DNA of 64,000 nucleotides from a bacterium (GTDB lineage: Bacteria > Babelota > Babeliae > Babelales > JABJEI01), in contig JABJEI010000012.1 of NCBI GenBank assembly GCA_018663245.1, forward strand, positions 1-64,000, read 5' to 3'. The stretch's first letter is position 1; each line of letters begins with the position of its first letter. This document shows, in pieces, positions 54,357 to 63,737 of this stretch. The position numbers were made by a program, and so were the translations under genes. Below the pieces are notes generated by a model that was not told where the DNA came from, searched no databases, and saw nothing but the letters and a program-made list of their open reading frames with translations.

Positions 54357-55160
54357 ATGGGACACATCAATAAGGCCTTTCGTGCCTTTACATTTTTTTT
54401 ATCAATTTTTGCATTTTTGCACACACACTCAATGTATAAAAGCACCTCAAGGTTGCTTCAAATTGATCTTCAGCAGTACTTTTGCGAAAAACGCTATCAA
54501 CGCAAAGATCTCAAAAAAAATTTACGGGCTAAAAGTCGACAACAAAAAGAACTACGCAAACTTCAACATCAAACCGCTCGGCTAGCTCGCATACAAAATC
54601 TTCAAAATATACAAAAAAATGTTAACTCATTGCCACAAAAATTAACCGGTACGGGGTTCACTTTAAGCAATGATCGTAAAAGTATTTGTGCTCCTAGAAG
54701 AGCAATACAAAAAGGATACGATTACTTCAAAGAGAATCCTCTTTGCTATCATGATAATTCAAAAATCATTGTCGATCTAGAGCATGTTTTTGGATTTGCA
54801 TGGAAGAATGACTGTATTCATGGCGGACATTTTGACCCACAAAATCGCCTTAAAAAAGCAGCTGTTCTTAAAACAACAAATGAACAAGCAAATCCAAACC
54901 AGGCCTACACAGCTCAAGCAGAATTGCCAGGCATAACGCGGTCATGCAAAAAAAGCTTTTTCCCGCCGACCTGGAGACCAGAACAGGTATGCAGTAGCCT
55001 GAAAGGAGCTCTAAAAAACCCTATCAATGAAATTAAACGAGAAAAATCTGCCCTGGTAATTGCAGGCAAAGATCTCGTAAGCAATCTGAAACTTATTATT
55101 TACGCCAACAAGAAAGATTGCGGACAACTCAACATAGTCAGTTTTTTCCCAAATGTTTAG
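54357..55160 (+). CDS. Secreted EndoU-like RNase (bacterial EndoU domain)
   Basis: A 267-residue exported protein (ATG 54357; a GTG at 54354 is also possible) with a signal peptide (FTFFLSIFAFLHTHS), a basic coiled-coil stretch (35-95) and a C-terminal region (about 135-267) matching the bacterial EndoU nuclease fold: DLEHVFGFAWKNDCIHGGHF with His143 and His158 fifteen apart, CKKSFFPPTW with Lys198/Lys199 and Ser200, and a final NIVSFFPNV. EndoU toxins cut RNA and are known from contact-dependent inhibition and polymorphic toxins. No immunity gene candidate sits beside it, so a target outside the cell (host or rival) is likely. Call made by eye from spaced motifs. Confidence 0.68.
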   Translation: MGHINKAFRAFTFFLSIFAFLHTHSMYKSTSRLLQIDLQQYFCEKRYQRKDLKKNLRAKSRQQKELRKLQHQTARLARIQNLQNIQKNVNSLPQKLTGTGFTLSNDRKSICAPRRAIQKGYDYFKENPLCYHDNSKIIVDLEHVFGFAWKNDCIHGGHFDPQNRLKKAAVLKTTNEQANPNQAYTAQAELPGITRSCKKSFFPPTWRPEQVCSSLKGALKNPINEIKREKSALVIAGKDLVSNLKLIIYANKKDCGQLNIVSFFPNV

Positions 55161-55361
55161 CCTGAACAAGTACTAGCAAAAAGCTAATTATCGCTTACAA
55201 AATCAATCGATAAAGGCCATACGCAAATCACACAACAATAAGGCCGGCACCGACCCACAGATCATTTGCTTTTATTTTAATAAAATATTGCAATTGGAAT
55301 ATTAAATCTGTTACCCTGATAATATAAGAAGGAAGTAAAACTTCATGAATCGGGGGATAAT

Positions 55362-55673
55362 ATGAAGAAAATAATTAACATACTAAGCGCTATGCTTGTA
55401 ATTCTATCTACAGGAATAGCTTGCGCCGGTATTGCAATAACGAATAAATGTAATGAAATGATAACCGTCAGTGCATTACGCAACAGGCGTATTGTCGCCC
55501 ACAAAATGGGTGCCAATAAATACTGCACAATGGACGAAACACCCAACCACATATCAGTTAGAGTACAGGGTGCAGATATCAGCTTTAAGCCAAAGTCTGG
55601 CTGCATTTACATAGCAAGCTGCGGCAGCAATGGACCTCGCATAACCCGAGTGAATCGCGTCAACAGTAATTAA
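55362..55673 (+). CDS. Small secreted Cys-rich protein (103 aa)
   Basis: Not recognised. It has a signal peptide (MKKIINILSAMLVILSTGIA ending CAG) and a mature region of about 80 residues with four cysteines (NKCNEM, YCTMDE, GCIYIASC) in a beta-like pattern, so a disulfide-bonded beta domain is likely. A CGGGGGATAAT ribosome site precedes it. The stop overlaps that of the convergent 55670 gene. Confidence 0.76.
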   Translation: MKKIINILSAMLVILSTGIACAGIAITNKCNEMITVSALRNRRIVAHKMGANKYCTMDETPNHISVRVQGADISFKPKSGCIYIASCGSNGPRITRVNRVNSN

Positions 55674-56908
55674 GTCCAAGCAGAAGACAATTTAAGCAAC
55701 TTACAGCGCTTGATATGCGCCAGATGCTTACCCCACTTGTCTAGCAACCAGATTGGACGCCGCTTACTACAAGCAGTCAGTAAATCTTTGTAAGTTTCTA
55801 TACCCTCAAACATTCTGTTAAGCGGCAACTCATGCACCAATCCATACCCTCCACCGTAACCACGAGCCTCGATAAGTAGGCCTTTTTTTGCATTACTAAC
55901 CGCAACAACATGCCCCGGAAACCAAATTAAATCCCCATCATCAACAACCTGTCCCCGTTTTATCGGTTTCATGAATTTAGCCAATGTTGTCGAAGTCTCA
56001 AAGAAGTATGGCAAACCGGCCATCTGTGTAGCCATCAACACCATATTTGAGCAATCAAGGCCCATTTTAGGCGAATGTGTTGCCTGCTCACGGTGATAAT
56101 AAAAGTTACATAATCCTGGCTCACCCGGAAGTTTTGAAAATGCCTCTTTGGTACAGCGCACATCAGGGCTACGACCGCTCCAGACATACGGTATAAAGCC
56201 GTCATCATTACGGCACCAAGAACGAATAATTCCCAAAAAATCACTAATTCGCCTAGTAATAGACTTAGCCTGAACGTCACTTGCCTTGATCAAATTTTCG
56301 GTTGGTATATCGACATTCAACACTTTGCTACAAAGGCTATCCAGCATCCAAACCCCCGTTGTCCGCGCATCGCGCCTACCATCGCACATAAATCTAACTC
56401 CCGCACACAGCAACCGACCATCCGGCGATTGCCAAGATTTACCCAGGGTTACCAAATTATCTGGGCACAGAGTACTTGCATCATTAAACGATACTGCCGG
56501 CGGCAAATTAGCAAGATTAATCCCCCGCTTATCTAAGGTCTCAAGTGGCACAATGCTCGACTTATTTACCCAATATTTAGATGCTGTATACCCCTTTTTG
56601 CGTTTTTTTAGTGATGCACTCTCGATAGCGACAAATGCATAATCTTCACGCATTTTTACCACCGTTACAATCTCATTAAATAGCAGCTGATGCCCTCGAG
56701 AACAGCGACGAGCATGATCGGCAAAACAAATCGGACCGTTCGTATGGAACGCCAACTTACCCGGCCATTTTGGAATAAAACCTGTATGCATGTCAGCAAC
56801 TGGCACACAGCAAATAGCTTGATATGGTTTGCCCTTCTTAAAAGCATTGCCATGCCAACAGCCAGCTACAAAAATAAAAAAACAAAAAGTAGATAGTAAA
56901 CGTTTCAT
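55670..56908 (-). CDS. Exported NlpC/P60-like cysteine peptidase
   Basis: A 412-residue protein with a signal peptide that resembles a lipoprotein signal (FVAGC with Cys17), so it may be anchored. The N-terminal half has SH3-like segments (YAFVAIESASLKKRKKGYTA, YWVNKSSIVPLE). The C-terminal part is a papain-like NlpC/P60 domain: catalytic Cys286 in GLDCSNMV, His333 in WFPGHVVAVS, and GDLIWF between them. Such enzymes cleave peptidoglycan stem peptides and remodel the wall. The domain order and length are unusual, so substrate assignment is inference. Confidence 0.82.
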   Translation of the reverse strand: MKRLLSTFCFFIFVAGCWHGNAFKKGKPYQAICCVPVADMHTGFIPKWPGKLAFHTNGPICFADHARRCSRGHQLLFNEIVTVVKMREDYAFVAIESASLKKRKKGYTASKYWVNKSSIVPLETLDKRGINLANLPPAVSFNDASTLCPDNLVTLGKSWQSPDGRLLCAGVRFMCDGRRDARTTGVWMLDSLCSKVLNVDIPTENLIKASDVQAKSITRRISDFLGIIRSWCRNDDGFIPYVWSGRSPDVRCTKEAFSKLPGEPGLCNFYYHREQATHSPKMGLDCSNMVLMATQMAGLPYFFETSTTLAKFMKPIKRGQVVDDGDLIWFPGHVVAVSNAKKGLLIEARGYGGGYGLVHELPLNRMFEGIETYKDLLTACSKRRPIWLLDKWGKHLAHIKRCKLLKLSSAWT

Positions 56909-57095
56909 GACAAGCGTCCCCCTTAATAAAATCCCTTACCCCCAGACTATCCAAGCAGAGACCTTAATCACAAGAGACCATCAGTTCAAAAATGAAACCT
57001 CAAAAGAAAGTTAAAATGCACAAATTATTGATATTCTATTTTGAAATTTATTAAACTTAATATGATAAGAAACAACAATAAAAAAGGAATTCGTC

Positions 57096-57533
57096 ATGAA
57101 AAGGCTACATAAAATTCTTATAATTCTGCTTACCATTGCACCTTTGGTCAAAGCGCGCCTTGTAAATTTCCGCAATAACTCAGACAACAACAGCACGGCA
57201 AGGTTGACCGCCACAGATCTAACCAAAAACAAAAAATACACAATGCAGCCAAAAGCGATCTCACCATTGATGAACATTAGACCGTCAGACCTGCTAGTTG
57301 TTAAGCACGATCGCATCCCAGGGACACACTACATTCAAATCACAAAGGGCTCCTTACCAATCACAATTAATGCCAGCACGGCTATGCGCTTAACCGGACA
57401 CAATCAACGTCAACGAGTAAAGAAACATGGGAAATTTATCCACCACACAAGCTCATACAGGACCATACAGACAGCATCTAAGCACCTGACTTACCCCATC
57501 AAAGAGTTGGAGTTTGTTGCGACGACAAACTAA
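57096..57533 (+). CDS. Small secreted basic protein (145 aa)
   Basis: Not recognised. AAAAAGGA precedes a signal peptide (MKRLHKILIILLTIAPLVKA) and a basic mature part without cysteines, rich in Lys, Arg, Asn and Thr (TARLTATDLTKNKKYTMQPK), beta-rich in pattern. It lies divergent from the NlpC/P60 gene and upstream of repeat modules. Confidence 0.74.
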   Translation: MKRLHKILIILLTIAPLVKARLVNFRNNSDNNSTARLTATDLTKNKKYTMQPKAISPLMNIRPSDLLVVKHDRIPGTHYIQITKGSLPITINASTAMRLTGHNQRQRVKKHGKFIHHTSSYRTIQTASKHLTYPIKELEFVATTN

Positions 57534-57548
57534 TAAACAATCCTTTGC

Positions 57549-57590
57549 CTGCATGTCCTTCGTAGCTTTAGCGAAGCAGGAGCCGGCGAA
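57549..57590 (+). repeat. TTCGTAGC module
   Basis: CTGCATGTCCTTCGTAGCTT, then TAGCGAAGCAGGAGCC. It is followed by CTTTACGCGAAGCCTGGG, a piece also present in the GGATCC half-modules, then by the 55-bp module. Confidence 0.78.
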
Positions 57591-57610
57591 GCTTTACGCG
57601 AAGCCTGGGA

Positions 57611-57672
57611 AGCTAACGCTTTTAGGCTGCTTCAAACAGTTCTGCTAATAATGAAAACCTTTAGAAACTTCT
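57611..57672 (+). repeat. 55-bp intergenic module, copy 3
   Basis: AGCTAACGCTTTTAGGCTGC, then TTCAAACAGTTCTGCTAATA; matches 31152-31206 and the inverse 45441-45514. Confidence 0.8.
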
Positions 57673-57676
57673 TGCC

Positions 57677-57712
57677 CCTGCATGCCCTTCGTAGCTTTAG
57701 CGAAGTAGGGTC
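57677..57712 (+). repeat. TTCGTAGC module
   Basis: CTGCATGCCCTTCGTAGCTT, then TAGCGAAGTAGGGTCA, nearly identical to 31221-31258 and 49777-49810. It is followed by CAGTTCGTAGAACGTAG, also seen at about 10773. Confidence 0.8.
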
Positions 57713-57750
57713 ACAGCGCAGTTCGTAGAACGTAGAAAAATCGGACACAA

Positions 57751-57785
57751 AAAAGGAGCGGCTCATTACAAACCGCCCCTTTTTA
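57751..57785 (-). terminator. Terminator of the 57803 gene
   Basis: AAAAGGAGCGG (57751-57761) pairs with CCGCCCCTTTT (57773-57783 region) with a T run on both sides. The loop bases resemble the terminator after groEL at 59717-59749, suggesting a copied terminator. Confidence 0.8.
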
Positions 57786-57802
57786 TCATAACTTTAAAAA
57801 AA

Positions 57803-58003
57803 TTATACTACTTTTGTGTCACAACCATCATAACAAATGGCCCGAGCAGGTGAAAAAGAATGATGATTCGCCCTACACGCAGACTTACAGTCTCGAACCG
57901 TTTTACTATAATTAAACGCATCAAGTTCAAACTTAGCTTGTGTCTGACTAAACAGACCACCAATAGCTAATATCAGCATAATTGCTGCAAATTGTTTCTT
58001 CAT
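57803..58003 (-). CDS. Small secreted CX3C-CX3C protein (66 aa)
   Basis: Not recognised. The start at 58003 (MKKQFAAIMLILAIGGLFSQ) follows AAGGAG by seven bases; the signal peptide ends TQA. The mature peptide of about 43 residues has four cysteines as CX3C near the middle (CKSAC) and CX3C near the end (CYDGC), a spacing seen in small disulfide-bonded helical-hairpin proteins. It is just under the length usually annotated and has its own terminator. Confidence 0.75.
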   Translation of the reverse strand: MKKQFAAIMLILAIGGLFSQTQAKFELDAFNYSKTVRDCKSACRANHHSFSPARAICYDGCDTKVV

Positions 58004-58122
58004 GATAAAACTCCTTTTTCCATAAAAATTAATTACGGAGCACTCACAATGAGCACCCTTCATATCTTTATTATACGAAACATTTCACAGTTAAATCAAT
58101 GATTTTATTCAAAATAGCCAAT

Positions 58123-59568
58123 CTATTCTTCTTGGGTTTTTATTGTTGGTCGTAAGCTTATTGCCCTTGATGAAAGAAGATCACCAGAAAAATAGCTTGA
58201 AATAATCCTAGTAACATCTGATCCAACTCCTTGCTCTTCTAATTTTTCCACAGATCGCGTTAACACCCTTCGACGCAAGGCATGGTTGATAATATGTTTG
58301 CCATAAAGCCTATAATGTTTTTTTTCTACATATTGCCAGCCATGATCCTTACAAACCTGCTTTTTAAAGTGCTTGTAAGACTGGTTTATAGCTTGAGATA
58401 AAGGCACAGCTTTGCCTTCATTCCAGTTTTTGTCCCAGATAAATTCCCAATCCTTTGCCGACAAGTTAAGCTTGCTAATAAGCTTCTCAAAGGAATCGGC
58501 CGGCTTTTTACCGTCATAAAACAATCTAAGAAGATCAACCCGATCAGAGGGCATCTTTCTCGAAGCTAGCCGATTTTGAACAAACAGGTTAACAATTTCT
58601 GATGAAGTATCATTCTCTTCAAGAGAGCACCGAAGTCCATCAAAACTTCTCCCTAATCTATAAACGGAAGCCAGAAGTTTTGCTGTTTTTCCTTTTTCAT
58701 AAGCCAATTGATGCGGCTTTCTCATGTAATTGTTCGTCGCATAGATATTGGCACCACACTTAACAAACAATTTAGCCATATCCAAAGAAGAACATTTCGC
58801 AGCTTCATGTAATGCAGTATTTCGATCAGAATTCTCGATACCCAAATCAGCATCACCACTTTCTATGAGCAACTGGAACACACCTTTTATATCCTTTGAT
58901 AGATTAAAAGATGCAAAATCATGGAATATTGTACCTGTTTCAAAACTAATAAGGCTTTGATTGTATTTTTTATTAACAGCACGTTTTAAATCTTGTTTGT
59001 CTAAAGAGTTAATAAACTGTCTTAACTCCCTTAGCCCGTTCTTATAACGCATATTACTATCAGAATCTTTCAAACCATTAAACACAAGCCCGCGAAGTTT
59101 TTGAATCCTACATCTGATGCTATTAATAAACTCGTTGGCCCGAGCCTGCTGCATTGCAACTTTAACCTCTTCAAACTTACCCATTGAGTATAATTTTTTT
59201 GTAATCAGTTCAACTACCTTGCCGCTTCCTTTGCATTTAGCCACGCACAAAGGTGTATCGCCTGCCCAATCCTTGGCACATAAACCTGATTCATCATCCT
59301 TTAAAAGCCGCTCAACCAACTCAGGCATATCCCACTCTGCAGCGATATGAAGAAGCCTTCTATTAGAACCGTAACTTTCTAACGCACTAATTATAAATTC
59401 ATCTTCACTAGCAGCCCCAATAATTTTTTTAAGCGCATCTTTATCTTTTCTATGAACGGCTCCTTTGGCCTTCGAGGCGTTCGGAAAACCGCCATACAAG
59501 ACTGCCTTAGCTGAAGACGCAGCCAAAAAAATTATACACAAAAGCTTTGATTCAATTTTCATTCTCAT
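58123..59568 (-). CDS. Secreted ankyrin-repeat protein with FIWDK-W C-terminal domain (481 aa)
   Basis: Signal-like N-terminus (KIESKLLCIIFLAASSAKAV); either ATG 59568 or 59562 may start it. Ankyrin repeats include RRLLHIAAEWDMPELVERLL, SGLCAKDWAGDTPLCVAKCK, a spacer with helices, and NTALHEAAKCSSLDMAKLFV. The C-terminal domain (about 335-470) has EFIWDKNW, SQAINQSYKHFKKQ, YGKHIINHALRRR and a final VTRIISSYF, aligning with the domain of the 14117 ankyrin protein. The two proteins share this domain although the repeats differ. Likely exported protein-binding factor. The function of the shared domain is unknown. Confidence 0.87.
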   Translation of the reverse strand: MRMKIESKLLCIIFLAASSAKAVLYGGFPNASKAKGAVHRKDKDALKKIIGAASEDEFIISALESYGSNRRLLHIAAEWDMPELVERLLKDDESGLCAKDWAGDTPLCVAKCKGSGKVVELITKKLYSMGKFEEVKVAMQQARANEFINSIRCRIQKLRGLVFNGLKDSDSNMRYKNGLRELRQFINSLDKQDLKRAVNKKYNQSLISFETGTIFHDFASFNLSKDIKGVFQLLIESGDADLGIENSDRNTALHEAAKCSSLDMAKLFVKCGANIYATNNYMRKPHQLAYEKGKTAKLLASVYRLGRSFDGLRCSLEENDTSSEIVNLFVQNRLASRKMPSDRVDLLRLFYDGKKPADSFEKLISKLNLSAKDWEFIWDKNWNEGKAVPLSQAINQSYKHFKKQVCKDHGWQYVEKKHYRLYGKHIINHALRRRVLTRSVEKLEEQGVGSDVTRIISSYFSGDLLSSRAISLRPTIKTQEE

Positions 59569-59716
59569 CTGACCTTCTCTTTAAAGCGTTATTTTAAAAA
59601 GATTACACAAAAGTTCGTACACAACCAGCAGAAACTATCCTATGCTTGCCAAATTGTGCTTTATGCGTAACTTAACCTATCTTGTCGCTGTTCGTAGGAT
59701 ATAAAAAATTTGGCAC

Positions 59717-59749
59717 AAAAAAGGGGCGGCTTATTACAAACCGCCCCAA
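59717..59749 (-). terminator. Intrinsic terminator of groEL
   Basis: GGGGCGG (59723-59729) pairs with CCGCCCC (59741-59747), with inner loop bases CTTATTACAAA and T run AAAAAA complement on the minus strand. It lies 23 bases after the groEL stop. Confidence 0.85.
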
Positions 59750-59771
59750 CAACTATTACGCTTTCAAACTA

Positions 59772-61436
<1,665 letters not shown>

Positions 61437-61724
61437 TTAACCTTCGATGACCCCAAGGATCTCGTCTTCTTTGAGTATGATATGCTGATCATCAATTTCT
61501 GAACCTGCATACTTACCAAACAAAACCTGATCGCCAGGTTTTACAACCATAGGAACAACATCACCAGCCTTGTTAACGCGACCCGCGCCAACAGCAACTA
61601 CTGTGCCAATCTGTGGTTTTTCTTGTGCGGAATCAGGAATGATAATTCCACCGGCCGTTTTCTGGTCGGCCTCAACTCGTTTCAATAAGACCCGGTCATA
61701 CAACGGGCGAAGTTTTTTGAACAT
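61437..61724 (-). CDS. groS: Co-chaperonin GroES
   Basis: A 95-residue GroES: RPLYDRVLLKRVEADQKTAG, GIIIPDSAQEKPQIGTVVAVG with the mobile loop IIIPDSAQ, and the C-terminal ILKEDEILGVIEG. It forms the lid of GroEL and heads the groESL operon; see the promoter at 61815-61842. No CIRCE heat-shock operator is seen upstream. Confidence 0.97.
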   Translation of the reverse strand: MFKKLRPLYDRVLLKRVEADQKTAGGIIIPDSAQEKPQIGTVVAVGAGRVNKAGDVVPMVVKPGDQVLFGKYAGSEIDDQHIILKEDEILGVIEG

Positions 61725-62454
61725 TAAAATCCCTTAAAAAAAGATGCTTTAAAAGAAGCCTGTGCAAGCCGTCACCATACAGGATCAAAGGTGTTGCAAC
61801 AAGGGCATAAATCAAGTATACAACAAAAACAGTTTATGACAACATCTGATAGCAACTGACTCATATTTTTTAGCAACCAAAGAATCACATTTCTTTCGTC
61901 TAAATGAGTCACATTGTCCCGTGTTGTGTGCTGCAATCGCCTCTGTGATACTCAGTAGAGGCGAACACCGCACTAGCTAAAAATAGGGTATCACAAGACG
62001 ATTTTCTTAGCACAATTTGTTATCAAATTACAAGAGGCTCGAGCATAAATAGAAAAATTAGATCAAAACCACCCGCTTGCCCCACCCAATCGAGCCATAC
62101 AAACAATTGCAAATGCGACCTCAAATTAGGGTCAAATTCGCAACTTTTTACCGACAGCGACCTTGCACTCCCACACCCAACAACTATTCACAGGGGTTAA
62201 ATTTGGAGCAACCCTAACAACAATTCTATGTGCAAATTAATTCAAAAAAATGATTACTAAAAAACTGCTCGTGCTCTAGAGCCACTTTTTGGGTTAAGCA
62301 TAAAACCTGTAATACGTTCAAAAACATTTTATTAGAGGCTGGGGTAACGATACAGAATATATTTGGCTCAATCCTTAACAGAGGCAACCATATCGATTTA
62401 TTTGTGCTAACATTATGCAAAAATCACAAACTAAAAAATGGCGTCACCTTGAGA
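61725..62454. other. 730-base intergenic region with the groES promoter and a hairpin
   Basis: No coding frame of quality was found. It contains the groES promoter (61815-61842) and a hairpin CGCCTCT/AGAGGCG (61938-61963, 7-bp stem, 12-base loop). The remainder (61970-62400) is AT-rich and unstructured by eye, possibly the promoter region of the 62455 hydrolase or a small RNA locus. Confidence 0.5.
61815..61842 (-). promoter_or_regulatory. Sigma-70-like promoter of groESL
   Basis: On the minus strand TTGTCA (61842-61837), a 16-base spacer and TATACT (61820-61815). It lies 91 bases from the groES ATG. There is no CIRCE operator (TTAGCACTC-N9-GAGTGCTAA). Confidence 0.6.
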
Positions 62455-63681
62455 ATGGTTTTTAATTTTATTTTTATACCAACGCTACTTTTTAGCACCG
62501 CTTCTTTTGAATTAATTAAAAAGGATTCTACTATCACAAACAAATTTGAATTTCCCAAGCCAACCGGAACCTACGCACTAGGATGCTCAACGTACCACTG
62601 GCAAGACAACAATCGCCAAGAGATAAACTCCGATAATATCGATGATAAGCGGGAATTGGCGGTTAAGGTATGGTACCCGGCTAAAGGGTCTATCGAGGCC
62701 AACTCTCAATACGCCCTAGATCAACAAGAAAAGCTTAAAATCGAGCTAATCGCCGAAGTAAAATCTGGTGTGGGTATCACGATTGATTCACTCGATGAGC
62801 TTGAACTGGTTCGAACGTATGCAACCGAAAAGGCAGAAAACGTCTATGACAAGAAATTCCCCCTGATTATTTTCTCACATGGGTCAGGCAATTCTTACAC
62901 CGACAACACCGCCCACTGCGAAGAATTGGCTAGTCATGGGTATGTCGTCGCGGCAATTAATCATACATACGGTTGCCGATCAACAAGCCTCCATGATGGC
63001 CGAATCGTTACATTCAAGCGCCCTGAATACTCGAACGGTATCGAGCGCGCAAAATCAGTTGATACCTGGGTACAAGATATAATATTTGCTTTGGACAAAA
63101 TTTCTGAAACCAATGATGCTATTTTAAACTCAGTAGACCTGGACAACATCGGAACATTTGGCCACTCCTTTGGCGGAGGAGCCGCAATAGACTCCTGTAA
63201 ATCAGATTCACGTATTAAGGCTACTGCAGGGCTTGATGCTGCTATGTTTGGCCGAAATGCCACCCAAGGATTTAACAAACCGCTAGCACTTTTAATTGGC
63301 GGAAAAAGCTTTGAAGAAGAAGTCTCTGACGCTGACTTAGATGAGATTAAAATGAGTCGCAAAGACTTTGAGGCTATCGTAAATATGGTCGTTATCGACA
63401 ATCATGTTTTGTTTGATAACATGCAACAAGATGCCTACAAAATAAACATCCTAAACGCTGCCCACACCGCATTTTCTGACTTTGCTTTGCTCAAAATGCT
63501 ACCAACAATAGAAAAATCCGGAGCCGATTTACGCTCCGGGCCAATCGAAGGGCGCCTAGCAACTGTGATAGTTACTGCCTACCTCACTGCATTTTTTGAT
63601 AAATATCTTAAGAATAAAGACAGCTCACTGCTTGAAGACAAGCATCCGTTTGATTCAGAAATTTTGTTTGAAAAGAAGTAA
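62455..63681 (+). CDS. Exported alpha/beta hydrolase (PAF-acetylhydrolase type)
   Basis: A 408-residue serine hydrolase. The start at 62455 gives a signal peptide (MVFNFIFIPTLLFSTASFEL); the frame is open to a GTG at 62404, so the start is uncertain. Hydrolase motifs: oxyanion region FSHGSG, nucleophile Ser238 in GHSFGGG, acid in TAGLDAAMFG and His in NAAHTAFSDF. The overall pattern, with ELASHGYVVAAINH before the elbow, fits the platelet-activating-factor acetylhydrolase / dienelactone hydrolase group. The substrate, perhaps a short-chain ester or host lipid, is inferred. A terminator follows. Confidence 0.86.
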   Translation: MVFNFIFIPTLLFSTASFELIKKDSTITNKFEFPKPTGTYALGCSTYHWQDNNRQEINSDNIDDKRELAVKVWYPAKGSIEANSQYALDQQEKLKIELIAEVKSGVGITIDSLDELELVRTYATEKAENVYDKKFPLIIFSHGSGNSYTDNTAHCEELASHGYVVAAINHTYGCRSTSLHDGRIVTFKRPEYSNGIERAKSVDTWVQDIIFALDKISETNDAILNSVDLDNIGTFGHSFGGGAAIDSCKSDSRIKATAGLDAAMFGRNATQGFNKPLALLIGGKSFEEEVSDADLDEIKMSRKDFEAIVNMVVIDNHVLFDNMQQDAYKINILNAAHTAFSDFALLKMLPTIEKSGADLRSGPIEGRLATVIVTAYLTAFFDKYLKNKDSSLLEDKHPFDSEILFEKK

Positions 63682-63684
63682 AAA

Positions 63685-63717
63685 AAAGCGGCCCACACTT
63701 GATGTATAAGCCGCTTT
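63685..63717. terminator. Bidirectional intrinsic terminator
   Basis: AAAGCGGC (63685-63692) pairs with GCCGCTTT (63710-63717), with an A run before and TTT at the end. It lies between the hydrolase gene and the minus-strand gene ending at 63738. Confidence 0.8.
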
Positions 63718-63737
63718 AACAATCGTTTGCTAGTTGT

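Noticed and set aside
61725..62454. tmRNA, RNase P RNA or SRP RNA in the long gap
   Set aside because: None of the conserved core sequences of these RNAs was found on either strand.
62404..62454. GTG at 62404 as start of the hydrolase
   Set aside because: It adds 17 polar residues before the signal peptide and lacks a ribosome site; the ATG at 62455 fits better, though it is not certain.
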